Source: UKL13-3 sp943369665
GTDB taxonomy: Bacteria > Bacteroidota > Bacteroidia > UKL13-3
Length of the DNA stretch: 64,000 nt
Assembly (NCBI GenBank): GCA_943369665.1
Contig: CALRNX020000001.1
Span: 1-64,000 of the forward strand
Direction of reading: 5' to 3'
The notes below the pieces were generated by a model. The model saw nothing but the letters and a program-made list of their open reading frames with translations. It was not told where the DNA came from and made no database searches. Position numbers and translations under genes: made by a program. Below are positions 1-9,182 of the stretch, one piece after another (within the stretch, counting starts at the first letter, position 1; every line of letters starts with the position of its first letter).

Positions 1-1152
1 AATGATCCGGGCGCAACAGCCTTGAGCAATACCGGATCAGACCTAACCCCATTGATCAATACCTCAGGCGAAGTAGATACAGCAGTATTGGGTAATTATG
101 TAATCACATACAGCATCACCGACCAGTTTGGCTTTAATGCCACCAAATATCGTTTGGTACGCGTAATAGATATTACCCCTCCTGTTATCCAAACCAATGC
201 AGGTACCACAACGATCACCCATCAGGTAGGATTACCATACCTTGATCCGGTAACAGTAACAGACAATTATTGGAAAAACATTCAGGCAGTTCGTACCGGA
301 ATCATCAATCCACAAACCCCGGGTAGTTATAACCTGATTTATGATGCGGTAGATGGTTCAGGTAACCATGCAGCAAGTTATTTTGTAACAGTAGTTGTAA
401 AAGATCTGGTAGCTCCTAAGGTTATACTAAAAGGAGATAACCCAATGACAGTTGATGTATATACGATATTTAACGATCCGGGAGTAACAGCAACCGATAA
501 TTATTATCCTCTTGTATACCCTGTTATCACCGGTTTACCAAACATGACAGTATTGGGTAATTACACTGTAACCTATAGAGTAACAGATGGAGCAGGAAAT
601 ACAACCGAAGTAACTAGGGTAGTAAAAGTGGTAGACAGAATAGCACCAGAGATCCAGTTGTTGGGTGGTAATCCGTTTGAGCAAATAAGATTTAAACCAT
701 ACGTAGACCCTGGAGTAAAAATTAAAGATAATTACTACAGCGATGCAACATTACAAGGATTGTTAAAAATCGATTCAACAAATTTAGTGGTAAGTCGTCC
801 GGGTATCTCGATTGTAACTTACCAGGTAACCGATCCATCAGGAAATAAATCAACCAAAGTTGAGCGTTATGTGAATGTAGTGGAAGTGACCGGATTAAAA
901 GATATTTCTGCAAACAACAATTTTGTAGTGTATCCGAACCCGAGCACAGGAGTGTTTACAGTAACCAACAAAACAATGACCTCGATGGAATCAATCAGGG
1001 TAGTAGACTTATTAGGCAAAGAAATACTGAACCAACGCACTTCAAACAATGAAGCATCAGTAGATCTGACCACAGCACCAAAAGGATTGTACATGATCAT
1101 TGTAAGAGATGCCAATGGTAATGAACAACTCAGCAAAGTAATAGTGGAATAG
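1..1152 (+). CDS. T9SS-sorted surface protein with DUF5011-type Ig-like repeats (5' end outside window)
   Basis: The frame is open from base 1, so this is the C-terminal part of a larger secreted protein. It shows at least three repeats of about 80-90 residues, each with a DPG / TDNY motif, a GxYxxTYxVTDxxGN strand and a VVDxxxPxIxL end, as in bacterial DUF5011 Ig-like domains. The last 75 or so residues (VYPNPSTGVFTV, then LLGKEI and GLYMIIV) form a type A T9SS C-terminal sorting domain, so the protein should cross the outer membrane and become surface attached or released. Such repeats usually serve as stalks or adhesion modules; the N-terminal functional part is not visible. A strong terminator follows. 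Confidence 0.85.
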   Translation, partial: NDPGATALSNTGSDLTPLINTSGEVDTAVLGNYVITYSITDQFGFNATKYRLVRVIDITPPVIQTNAGTTTITHQVGLPYLDPVTVTDNYWKNIQAVRTGIINPQTPGSYNLIYDAVDGSGNHAASYFVTVVVKDLVAPKVILKGDNPMTVDVYTIFNDPGVTATDNYYPLVYPVITGLPNMTVLGNYTVTYRVTDGAGNTTEVTRVVKVVDRIAPEIQLLGGNPFEQIRFKPYVDPGVKIKDNYYSDATLQGLLKIDSTNLVVSRPGISIVTYQVTDPSGNKSTKVERYVNVVEVTGLKDISANNNFVVYPNPSTGVFTVTNKTMTSMESIRVVDLLGKEILNQRTSNNEASVDLTTAPKGLYMIIVRDANGNEQLSKVIVE

Positions 1153-1178
1153 ATCACCACACGAACTCAATAACTCAC

Positions 1179-1218
1179 AAAAAAGCGAAACTGATTCTGA
1201 TATCGGTTTCGCTTTTTT
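1179..1218. terminator. Bidirectional terminator between convergent genes
   Basis: Stem GCGAAAC (1185-1191) pairs with GTTTCGC (1206-1212) and is flanked by six A on the left and six T on the right. It can therefore stop transcription from both the T9SS gene (+) and the UbiA gene (-). Confidence 0.8.
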
Positions 1219-1222
1219 GTTT

Positions 1223-2098
1223 TTAAAGTCTCCAGAAGATCATGCTGATCATTCCAAACGTCATAATGATCTTGCTCAACGAACTTAGCCGGCTAAAATC
1301 CTTTGTGGTATCAGCTTTTCGGATTAAGTAGAGTAATACCAGAAGAGGAGTGATCACGAACAATAACATATAGCCTACAAAACAGGCTCGTGATAAAATG
1401 TGTTCAAAAGGAAAAGAAGCCCCGTACAAAAAAGTATAAAAAGCCAGAATAAGAACTAACCCCAATGTAGTCGAGATTAAAATACTCTTTGTCTTACGTA
1501 CTCCCAATACAATTGGAATGGTCTTGCAGTCAAACTTTCCATCGCCCCGTTGGTCTTCGGTATCTTTTATAATTTCGCGAATGAGGGTGAGTGTGAAAGC
1601 AAATAAACTATAAGTAATGATAAATTCGAGGTTCAAACTCGTATCAAACACAAAATTAAGAATGATCACAAACGCACTTAATAAAGCAACCACAATATTA
1701 CCGATCAAAAATTTTCGCTTAAGCGATACCGAATACACCCACAACAAAAGAGCTGCAACAAGAATAGCAATGGTAACTTTTATGCCAATGAACACACCCA
1801 ACAAAATAGCAATCCCATTAAAAAAAAGATGCAGGAACATAGTCCATCTTCTACTGATGTTTTGACCCACGATAACCTTTGATGGTTTATTGATGAGGTC
1901 AAGTTTCACATCGAGATAATCATTAATAATATAACCTCCTGCACCCACCAAAATAGTAGCCAAGCATAATAAGGTGAAACGAGGTTCTATTAATTGTTCA
2001 ACGGTAATATGTTTCGATAAAAAATAATAAGAGAACACCTGGGTGCACAACATGATGACCAAATTTGGGAATCGAATAAGTTGAAAAAAAGGCATCAT
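1223..2098 (-). CDS. UbiA-family prenyltransferase
   Basis: A 291-residue polytopic membrane protein with the two aspartate-rich motifs of the UbiA superfamily: NDYLDVKLD followed by INKPSK in the N-terminal half, and DTEDQRGD before KTIPIVLG in the middle. These motifs bind Mg-diphosphate of a polyprenyl donor. The length and the NKPSK signature resemble the Bacteroidota proteins usually called geranylgeranylglycerol-phosphate geranylgeranyltransferase-like, but acceptor and product cannot be read from sequence; a quinone or lipid pathway is possible. The gene lies 24 bases downstream of the DUF502 gene on the same strand, so dnaX, DUF502 and this gene may be cotranscribed. Confidence 0.85.
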   Translation of the reverse strand: MMPFFQLIRFPNLVIMLCTQVFSYYFLSKHITVEQLIEPRFTLLCLATILVGAGGYIINDYLDVKLDLINKPSKVIVGQNISRRWTMFLHLFFNGIAILLGVFIGIKVTIAILVAALLLWVYSVSLKRKFLIGNIVVALLSAFVIILNFVFDTSLNLEFIITYSLFAFTLTLIREIIKDTEDQRGDGKFDCKTIPIVLGVRKTKSILISTTLGLVLILAFYTFLYGASFPFEHILSRACFVGYMLLFVITPLLVLLYLIRKADTTKDFSRLSSLSKIIMTFGMISMIFWRL

Positions 2099-2122
2099 CG
2101 TTTAATATTAAATATTGTCGCA

Positions 2123-2707
2123 CTAATCTAAACTCGTTACGCCACCTGATACAATAAACTTCATTACATCCGTTGGGTTCCCTTCAAAAGGTTTTATCTT
2201 ATCCTTCTCCACCAGGAAAATATTTCCGGAAAACGCATATGAGTGCGGACAATAAACAGCTACCATTCCCGGTAAATTTAATTGGGAGAGATCGTCTTGT
2301 GTGATAAAACCGGGTTTCCATAAACCATCAGCCATTTGGATTAAAACCGGGTTGTTAAATTTCTTTTTGTCACCAACAAAGGCTTCCATAAAATCTTTTA
2401 CTGAAGTATAAATGATCTTCACAAATGGAATGCGCGATAAAATATCGTCAATGAACGACATGAGTGGTTTGGTGAAAATACGAGATCCCAGCCAACCCAA
2501 TAATGTAATGGAAACAACAACAATGAGAAAACCAACTGCCGGTATCCCAACATCAATAAACTGATCGAGCGAAAGCACGATCGATTTGATAATGCTAAAT
2601 GTGATAGCAAAAGGAAGTACAACTAAAAGACCTTTTAGAAAATAATTAATGAGTTTGGCTATTCGTTGTTTAAGGGTAAGTTTAATACCTTCTTTTGTGA
2701 TATGCAT
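2123..2707 (-). CDS. DUF502 family membrane protein
   Basis: 194 residues, with two hydrophobic segments near residues 23-45 and 57-77. The DUF502 core follows: SRIPFVKIIYTSVKDF, then WKPGFIT, then MVAVYCPHSYAFSGNIFLV. DUF502 proteins are widespread inner-membrane proteins of unknown biochemical role. The gene starts only 2 bases after the end of dnaX on the same strand, so translation may be coupled. Nothing in the sequence suggests a partner beyond the operon. Confidence 0.85.
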   Translation of the reverse strand: MHITKEGIKLTLKQRIAKLINYFLKGLLVVLPFAITFSIIKSIVLSLDQFIDVGIPAVGFLIVVVSITLLGWLGSRIFTKPLMSFIDDILSRIPFVKIIYTSVKDFMEAFVGDKKKFNNPVLIQMADGLWKPGFITQDDLSQLNLPGMVAVYCPHSYAFSGNIFLVEKDKIKPFEGNPTDVMKFIVSGGVTSLD

Positions 2708-2709
2708 AT

Positions 2710-4497
2710 TTATTCTAATTCGAGTCCAAATGATTGACGAAGCTCAAGTAATACCGGATTTTTTTCAGCCATTACTTTAAAACGATCTTCAGAAGTAAAA
2801 GCTTTAAAAGGTTGAATGGTTGAATTGATATTGAATTCAAAGTCGATCGCACTGTTTTTTAACTGGCTGCGCAAAAAAGGAGTGATCTGGATACGGTCTT
2901 CTTCAATCATTTCTTTTTCGTGCTGACTGCTCAGGGTAAGCTGAATAATAGCCCCTTCCTTCAGTTTTACCGATACGTTTTTATAGATAACGGCCAGACT
3001 GTTTTTACCCAACGACACCAGTTTTTGGATATATGCTTTCCAAACTTCGGTAAGCTGCTCTTCTGTAAATGGCGTATCCGAATAGGCTTCCAAAACAGAT
3101 ACATCCGGTTTGTCATCAACAACTGCAGATGTATTTGCCTGTGAACTTAATTCCTGTCGCATTCGTTCCAGCTTGCTCATACTGTTGACTCCGCCAATGG
3201 TTTTAATGGGTACAACAGGAGGTATTGCTTTTATCGGTTCATCCGTATTGGGAGTCGAAACCGTTTCAGGTGTTGTTTCTTTTTTGTCAGTTGGGAGTGG
3301 AACCGGGATTGGTTTTTCAACGATCGTTGGAGGTTGTTGAACGGGGGTGGTTACGACATTAGTTTTTTTTTTAATATCGATACCTTCCGATTTCAAGTCA
3401 ACAAGCGATTGGATATGGCTTAGCTTCATTAAAGTAAGCTCTACATGCAAACGAGGGTTTTTACTCGATTTATATTCAAGCTCACATTTATTCAACAGGT
3501 TTAATCCATTAAGCAATAGCGATGCTGAGCAGTTTTGCGATTGTTGCATAAAACGGGCCGCAATACTGTGCGCAACTTCCAGTAACTTATGCGTATTAGG
3601 ATGCTTACACATCATCAGATTGCGCAGGTGTTCGCTGAATCCACTTAAGAAATGTTGTGCATCAAAACCTTTGGCCAATACTTCGTCAAACAAAAGCAGG
3701 AGCGAAGGCAGGTCTTTGGCCAACATGGTATCTACAGCCCTGAAATAATAATCGTAATCAAGGATATTGAGGTTTTCAATAACATCTTTATAAGTGATGT
3801 TTTTGCCCGAAAAACTAACGATCCTGTCGAAAATAGAAAGCGCATCACGCATGGCTCCGTCTGCTTTCTGGGCTATTACGTGCAGTGCTTCTTCTTCGGC
3901 TACAATGCCTTCGTTGAGGATAATTTTTTTCAACTGCTTAACAGCACTTTCAATATTGATGCGGTGAAAGTCGAAAACCTGGCAACGAGAAAGGATGGTG
4001 GGAAGGATCTTATGACGCTCAGTTGTTGCTAAGATGAACTTTGCATAGGGAGGCGGTTCTTCCAACGTTTTCAGGAAAGCGTTAAATGCCGCGGCACTCA
4101 GCATGTGCACCTCATCAATAATATAGATCTTGTATTTGGCACCTTGCGGGGCATAACGAACCTGATCTACCAATCCTCTGATATCATCTACCGAGTTATT
4201 GGAAGCAGCATCCAGTTCATAAATATTAAATGATGCGTTTTGGTTAAAAGCGTTACAGGAATCACACTCATTACAGGCTTCAAAATCAGGTGTAATATTC
4301 AGGCAATTAATGGTTTTGGCCAAAATACGGGCACATGTTGTCTTACCAACGCCCCTTGGGCCACAAAACAGAAATGCATGTGCTAATTGATGATTTTTTA
4401 ATGCGTTCTTTAGTGTATTGGTGATATGCTCCTGGCCGATTACGCTTTCAAACGTAGCTGGTCTGTATTTACGAGCCGAAACCACAAAATTTTCCAT
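2710..4497 (-). CDS. dnaX: DNA polymerase III subunit gamma/tau
   Basis: 595 residues. This is the clamp-loader ATPase that organises the replicase. Visible parts are Walker A GPRGVGKTT (about 46-54), the four-cysteine zinc module with CNECDSC, the Walker B/DEVH region IIDEVHML, sensor 1 ATTERHKI, the SRC arginine-finger motif, then the collar domain to about residue 370, a Pro/Thr-rich linker and a tau-specific C-terminal domain. At 3363-3372 the coding strand carries ten consecutive A (codons 376-379, reading KKKT). Loss or gain of one A gives a stop at once or after three codons, exactly where a gamma-length product of about 380 residues would end. DUF502 and UbiA genes follow closely on the same strand. 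Confidence 0.96.
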   Translation of the reverse strand: MENFVVSARKYRPATFESVIGQEHITNTLKNALKNHQLAHAFLFCGPRGVGKTTCARILAKTINCLNITPDFEACNECDSCNAFNQNASFNIYELDAASNNSVDDIRGLVDQVRYAPQGAKYKIYIIDEVHMLSAAAFNAFLKTLEEPPPYAKFILATTERHKILPTILSRCQVFDFHRINIESAVKQLKKIILNEGIVAEEEALHVIAQKADGAMRDALSIFDRIVSFSGKNITYKDVIENLNILDYDYYFRAVDTMLAKDLPSLLLLFDEVLAKGFDAQHFLSGFSEHLRNLMMCKHPNTHKLLEVAHSIAARFMQQSQNCSASLLLNGLNLLNKCELEYKSSKNPRLHVELTLMKLSHIQSLVDLKSEGIDIKKKTNVVTTPVQQPPTIVEKPIPVPLPTDKKETTPETVSTPNTDEPIKAIPPVVPIKTIGGVNSMSKLERMRQELSSQANTSAVVDDKPDVSVLEAYSDTPFTEEQLTEVWKAYIQKLVSLGKNSLAVIYKNVSVKLKEGAIIQLTLSSQHEKEMIEEDRIQITPFLRSQLKNSAIDFEFNINSTIQPFKAFTSEDRFKVMAEKNPVLLELRQSFGLELE

Positions 4498-4845
4498 GCA
4501 GCTAAAATACGCAATCCGTTTTTAAAGTAAATGCAAATGGATAAGGTGTGGGAAACTATTAGCACACAGTTTTTCACCTGCTTATAAAAGATGTGAATCA
4601 TTTCTCTATAGAAACGATGAACCAGAGGATAGGAGACGCAGGTGATTGCACTTCTGCATCAGAATTAAATAGAGAATTTAGGAAAAATCTGCCAATTCAG
4701 CAGCTATGTGAAGACTTTACAAGTGTTAACAAGTTATTTAACAATAGTAAACGAGTCTTTTTTATTACTGTTTGTACGAAATAAATCATTATAAATCAAT
4801 ATTTTACGATATAAAATGTTAATAATAGATAAAATATAGGAAATA
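4498..4845. other. AT-rich intergenic region between divergent dnaX and HTH regulator genes
   Basis: This stretch holds the upstream regions of two divergent genes. A 63-codon reading frame at 4593-4784 has no recognisable domain and no ordinary start context, so I do not call it a gene. Repeated GTTAAC / TTAACAA words occur at 4724-4750 and again at 4904-4910, which may be sites for the neighbouring regulator, but I see no further defined element. Confidence 0.4.
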
Positions 4846-4875
4846 ACAATTGTAAAGCCGATAGTTTACAATTGT
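4846..4875. promoter_or_regulatory. Palindromic operator upstream of the HTH regulator
   Basis: ACAATTGTAAA (4846-4856) and TTTACAATTGT (4865-4875) are perfect 11-base inverted repeats separated by eight bases. Each arm also contains the self-palindrome ACAATTGT. The right arm overlaps the TTG that would be the -33 box of the regulator's promoter, the classic geometry of autorepression. Confidence 0.7.
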
Positions 4876-4901
4876 ATCTTAATAAAACATTTGTAAATTC
4901 G
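4872..4901 (+). promoter_or_regulatory. Candidate Bacteroidota-type promoter for the HTH regulator
   Basis: TTG at 4872-4874, a 19-base spacer and TAAATTCG at 4894-4901, one mismatch from TAnnTTTG. It lies about 50 bases before the start codon and overlaps the palindromic operator. Confidence 0.5.
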
Positions 4902-4950
4902 CTTGTTAACAAAAGTAAATGTTGTGTATTTTAACTATTTATAGATCAAT

Positions 4951-5403
4951 ATGATAGATGAATTAAATAAACGTATAATAGAAGTAATGGTGCGCACCGA
5001 ACATAGTAAATCATCCTTTGCTACAGTGTTAGGGGTTTCATTGCCCATTATCACCCATATCACAACAGGAAGGAATAAACCAGGACTTGATATTATCCAA
5101 AAGTTGTTGACTCATTTTGAGCAAATTAGTCCCGATTGGTTGCTGCTTGGAACAGGTGAAATGTACCGGGAAAAGCCTAAGCAAAAGGATGTTGGCCCAT
5201 TGGTGGCTCAGATAAACACTCTTTTTGAGGAACTCAATACCATTCAAAAATCGCAAGAAACTGTTATACAGTATCATAAAATCCTTTTTGACGAGATCAA
5301 GCACTTAGCCGAAATGGATGTTTTAATCGAAAGGGATGCTCGAAAACTCGCCACAATTACTCAAAAGCTGGAAGAGATTAAAGTTCAGCTATTATCTGAA
5401 TAA
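4951..5403 (+). CDS. XRE-type HTH transcriptional regulator
   Basis: 150 residues. The N-terminal 70 form a helix-turn-helix domain (KSSFATVLGVSLPIITHITTG as the DNA-reading segment) followed by SPDWLLLGTGEMY, the tail usual in Bacteroidota XRE regulators that resemble phage repressors. Residues 85-150 are rich in charged and Leu/Ile residues and look like a coiled coil, probably for dimerisation. The perfect inverted repeat just upstream suggests the protein binds its own promoter. No adjacent gene on the same strand shares the transcript, so its other targets are not visible. A stand-alone regulator is more likely than a phage remnant, because no phage genes flank it. Confidence 0.8.
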   Translation: MIDELNKRIIEVMVRTEHSKSSFATVLGVSLPIITHITTGRNKPGLDIIQKLLTHFEQISPDWLLLGTGEMYREKPKQKDVGPLVAQINTLFEELNTIQKSQETVIQYHKILFDEIKHLAEMDVLIERDARKLATITQKLEEIKVQLLSE

Positions 5404-5535
5404 AGGCTCTATATATATAGTTATAATCTTCTGATTTTAATAAATATAGCTGGTAATGATATACATTATTACACTACTTGTTTTTAAGCCCTTGATTTGA
5501 ATTTCTACATATGGTAGCCATAATGTCATATAAAA

Positions 5536-5566
5536 AAAGCCTCCCGAATTTACTTCGGGAGGCTTT
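5536..5566. terminator. Strong rho-independent terminator
   Basis: AAAGCCTCCCGAA (5536-5548) pairs perfectly with TTCGGGAGGCTTT (5554-5566) around a five-base loop. The A run on its left serves the minus-strand dehydrogenase gene; it can also stop read-through from the HTH gene. Confidence 0.85.
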
Positions 5567-5588
5567 GATCGATAAGTTTAAGCGGTTA

Positions 5589-6482
5589 TTATTTACTTCC
5601 AAACTGAGCCGAAACAACCAGGTCCTTGCTACCGGCTGTGTATTTGTAAAATCCTTCGCCCGATTTTGCACCTAAATTTCCGGCTGTTACCATATTCACC
5701 AATAATGGGCATGGAGCATATTTAGGGTTTCCAAATCCATCATGTAATACGTTCAAAATAGCTAGGCAAACGTCTAATCCAATAAAATCGGCTAATTGCA
5801 ATGGTCCCATCGGGTGAGCCATACCCAATTTCATTACGGTGTCAATCGATTCTACTGTTCCCACACCTTCGTGTAATGTCCAGATCGCTTCATTGATCAT
5901 TGGCATCAAAATACGGTTGGCAATAAAACCGGGGTAATCATTGGATTCTGCGGGTATTTTACCAATAGCTTTCGAAAGATTTACGATTGCATCCGTAACT
6001 TCCTTTGAAGTTTTGTAGCCATTAATGATCTCAACCAATTTCATTACCGGAACAGGGTTCATAAAGTGCATTCCAATCACTTTATCAGCACGTTTGGTTA
6101 CCGAACCTATTTTGGTAATGGAAATAGAAGAGGTATTCGATGCCAAAATACAGTTCGCTGGGGCGATTTCGTCCAACTGACGGAAGATATCCAGCTTAAT
6201 GTTTACGTTTTCGGTCGCTGCTTCCACCACTAAGTCGGCATTGGCTGCACCTTCTTTTAATGCAGTAAAGGTTTTGATATTGCTAAGTGTTGCTGTTTTT
6301 TGATCTTCGGTTAAGCTGCCTTTGGCTACCTGGCGGTCTAAGTTCTTAGAAATGGTTTCGAGGGCTTTTTTCAAAGCACCTTCGTTCACATCAACCAGCG
6401 AAACTGCATAACCATTTTGTGCAAATACGTGGGCTATTCCGTTGCCCATGGTTCCCGAACCGATTACGGTAATATTTTTCAT
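5589..6482 (-). CDS. 3-hydroxyacyl-CoA (3-hydroxybutyryl-CoA) dehydrogenase
   Basis: 297 residues, the normal length of the single-function enzyme. It begins with the NAD-binding Rossmann motif GSGTMGNGIAHVFAQNGY, has LASNTSSISITKIG and GMHFMNPVPVMKLVEII with the catalytic His-Asn region, and a C-terminal helical domain with GPLQLADFIGLDV. It oxidises 3-hydroxyacyl-CoA to 3-ketoacyl-CoA with NAD(P), in fatty acid oxidation or butanoate metabolism. No enoyl-CoA hydratase or thiolase lies beside it. It is monocistronic between a terminator and the M1 peptidase gene. Confidence 0.93.
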   Translation of the reverse strand: MKNITVIGSGTMGNGIAHVFAQNGYAVSLVDVNEGALKKALETISKNLDRQVAKGSLTEDQKTATLSNIKTFTALKEGAANADLVVEAATENVNIKLDIFRQLDEIAPANCILASNTSSISITKIGSVTKRADKVIGMHFMNPVPVMKLVEIINGYKTSKEVTDAIVNLSKAIGKIPAESNDYPGFIANRILMPMINEAIWTLHEGVGTVESIDTVMKLGMAHPMGPLQLADFIGLDVCLAILNVLHDGFGNPKYAPCPLLVNMVTAGNLGAKSGEGFYKYTAGSKDLVVSAQFGSK

Positions 6483-6613
6483 GTTCTGTTTGTATATTTT
6501 TAGTGCGGCAAATCTATAAAAGCCTATGGCTTTTCAATGCTTGTTGATAAGTTGTTGGTGATTGGTTGTCGCCAACAGCAAAGGAGTGTTCAGTTTAATC
6601 AAACATGCTCTTC

Positions 6614-8950
6614 TTATTTCTTTAAAAACTGTTGCGAATGGCTTGTCCCCTTAAAAACAGCGGTAACAACATACTGTCCGGCCGGTAGTTCCTGGATAGA
6701 AAGTGGGAGATGCTCAATATTCGATTCGATCGTTATCTTTTTCACTGTTTTGCCGAGCATATCAACGATCATCACCTGTTTCACAAAGGTTTGGGTGTTA
6801 AATACCAGTCGGATATTTCCTTCTGTATCGGCAGGGTTCGGAATAATTTGGAAGGATGAAGATTTCCGGGCATTTTGCTCTTTTAGCCCAACAACATCGG
6901 CTCTGCGCATACCGAATGTATATTCACCCTGCTGCAGGTTGTTCACCCAAAAACGTCCGGTCTTGTCTGTTTTGCTGGCTCCTGGTTGAAATGTATGGTC
7001 GGTATGAATTACCCAATCGGCATTTACATTGGGACGGTACAGCAATACCAAGCTATCTTCTGTTTGGTTGATAAGTGCGGCATCTAAAAAGCTGTTTGGG
7101 TTGCCATCGTAGCCAAAAAAAGCTGTCGATTTAAAGCTCGTATTAAGGTTACCGGCAACAGTCCAATACCTTTCGGTGCTTGGTTGGATACCTTGTTCTC
7201 GAATATTTCCGGACAACGGACCCACCCAATGATGGGTGATCGTTAATGAATCTTGGCCTGAAGTTGCCTGTACATTTCCCGTAAACAACACATTGCTAAA
7301 GGATTTGCTCCCTGTGGTGCTGATCTTTTGTGTTTGAGTAAGATGTGCCAACTGCACTTTACAATCGGCATTGATAGCATAATCCACAACTGAAACAGCC
7401 GCAGGTAAAACGGTATCAAAACTTGCTTGTCCATTTTGCAGTTGCAGTGTTCGTTGGAATGCCATTCCATTGCTCAATACTGCCGAAAATGTGAATGGGA
7501 GCGAGGCGGTAACAAAAGAGTTTTGCGAACTCAATTCATAAAATTCGGCATGGTAATTTCCTCCGGATTGGGTAAAACTGCTCATCACAATATCCGAATG
7601 TCCTTTGGTATAGATCCATTTTTGGAAAAAACTGCCCAAATCTTTGGGTGTAAATTGTTGAAAGACATTTTTTAGATCTTCGGTACTTACATCCTTAAAA
7701 TGGTATTGGGCCATGTATGATTTAGTGGCTGCAAAAAAGGCCGGATCGCCCATTAATGCACGCAACGTGTGAACCATTAGGGCACCTTTTTTATATACAT
7801 GGGTTCCATAAGTAGCATGATGAGGTACCCCGGAAACGGGTAACCATGCGCCATCATCTTTGGGAGCGTTAAGCAATACTTCAGTAGCTTTTCCTTGAAT
7901 ATCTGTTGTGTAGGCAGCTTTGCCATATACACATTCCAAAAATAATGCCTCGTTGAAGCTTGCCCAACCTTCATTGAGCCACATTTCTTCAGCCGTTCCT
8001 GTCGTTGCCAGGTCGCCCCACCACATATGTGAAAGTTCGTGGGCAAATAGGGTTTCGTAATCGGTATTGCCGTTGATGGCATAGTTGGGATAGGCAATAT
8101 TGGTGGCATGTTCCATGGCTCCGCTGCTAAACGGAACACCAACATACCCGACTCTGTCGAACGGATAGGCTCCGTATTTTTCCTCAAAACATTGCAATGC
8201 ATTGTTCACTTTTGCAAATGATATTTTGGCTTTGGTGGTATCGGCCGCTACCACCGCGATCCAAACAGGATAGGTGCGGGTTGTTCCTACAAAATCATAT
8301 TTAACAAACTCGTATTTCCCAACTGCAACAGATGCCAAATAGGTTGGAATCGTTTGATTTAGTTGCCAGTTCCAGGTAGTACTTCCATCCATATTGGGTG
8401 TTTCGGGTAACATTAATCCATTGCACACGGCTTTAAAGGTGGCATCTGTTGTTATGTGGAAAGAGTACGTAGCCCTGTCGGTAAAATTATCAACGCATGG
8501 AAACCAGCATCTCCCAAAATTATGCGGATCGCTTTTGAATCCAACCCCCATATTGTAAGCATAGTTTCCACTAAAATAAAAACCACCCCATTGGGCATCA
8601 GTAACAGGTTGGCCGCTGTATGTTATGGCTAGTTCAATCGTATCCCCGGCTTGTTTGGGTGAAGATAATGTGATGTTAAGGGTAGAGTCTGTTTGCGAAA
8701 AAGTTTGGACAGTATCATTTAAAACCACACCTGAAACCGTGAGTTTCAGCAGGTCGAGTTTAAGATTGGTCAATTCGCTTATTCCGCATACAAGCTTAAT
8801 TTTTGCTGTTCCGCTGATGGTTTTGGAAGCAAGATTTTGGATGTTCAAACTCAGATCATAATGAACAATATCAATTGATGGGGTAGCGCTGCGAGCTTGC
8901 GAAAAAATACCGCTTAACAGCAGTAATATAAATAAACGAATATGCTTCAT
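6614..8950 (-). CDS. Secreted M1-family metallopeptidase with T9SS sorting domain
   Basis: 778 residues. A signal peptide (about 1-21) leads into the M1 N-terminal beta domain. The zinc site HELSH lies near residues 304-308, with the third ligand in NEGWASFNE about 18 residues later. The substrate-side motif reads SGAMEHATN: the Asn of the aminopeptidase GAMEN motif is His here, a variant I regard as common in secreted Bacteroidota M1 proteins. A beta-rich region follows. The final 80 residues (IIPNPADTEGNIRLVF, MLGKTV, LPAGQYVV) form a T9SS type A sorting domain, so the enzyme should act on the cell surface or outside on peptides. True exopeptidase activity is not certain given the changed motif. 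Confidence 0.9.
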   Translation of the reverse strand: MKHIRLFILLLLSGIFSQARSATPSIDIVHYDLSLNIQNLASKTISGTAKIKLVCGISELTNLKLDLLKLTVSGVVLNDTVQTFSQTDSTLNITLSSPKQAGDTIELAITYSGQPVTDAQWGGFYFSGNYAYNMGVGFKSDPHNFGRCWFPCVDNFTDRATYSFHITTDATFKAVCNGLMLPETPNMDGSTTWNWQLNQTIPTYLASVAVGKYEFVKYDFVGTTRTYPVWIAVVAADTTKAKISFAKVNNALQCFEEKYGAYPFDRVGYVGVPFSSGAMEHATNIAYPNYAINGNTDYETLFAHELSHMWWGDLATTGTAEEMWLNEGWASFNEALFLECVYGKAAYTTDIQGKATEVLLNAPKDDGAWLPVSGVPHHATYGTHVYKKGALMVHTLRALMGDPAFFAATKSYMAQYHFKDVSTEDLKNVFQQFTPKDLGSFFQKWIYTKGHSDIVMSSFTQSGGNYHAEFYELSSQNSFVTASLPFTFSAVLSNGMAFQRTLQLQNGQASFDTVLPAAVSVVDYAINADCKVQLAHLTQTQKISTTGSKSFSNVLFTGNVQATSGQDSLTITHHWVGPLSGNIREQGIQPSTERYWTVAGNLNTSFKSTAFFGYDGNPNSFLDAALINQTEDSLVLLYRPNVNADWVIHTDHTFQPGASKTDKTGRFWVNNLQQGEYTFGMRRADVVGLKEQNARKSSSFQIIPNPADTEGNIRLVFNTQTFVKQVMIVDMLGKTVKKITIESNIEHLPLSIQELPAGQYVVTAVFKGTSHSQQFLKK

Positions 8951-9182
8951 GAAATAAGATCTAAAACATCAAATGTAACCACTTTTCATTATCCACAAAA
9001 CCCAAATAATTTGTGGGTATTTTCTATTTAAAAATAGTGCTTCTGAAGCCCTTATCCCATATCTTGCAATGCTTGCTGAAATGCAGTTCATAGCTCATCG
9101 TTTATGGTACATTGTTGCAAATACAATTGACTATCAAACCAAAGGAAACTATGATCAATGATCTAAAAACTATTAACTAAAA

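Noticed and set aside
4593..4784. 63-codon frame between dnaX and the HTH gene
   Set aside because: No motif, poor start context, and the region is needed for two divergent promoters.
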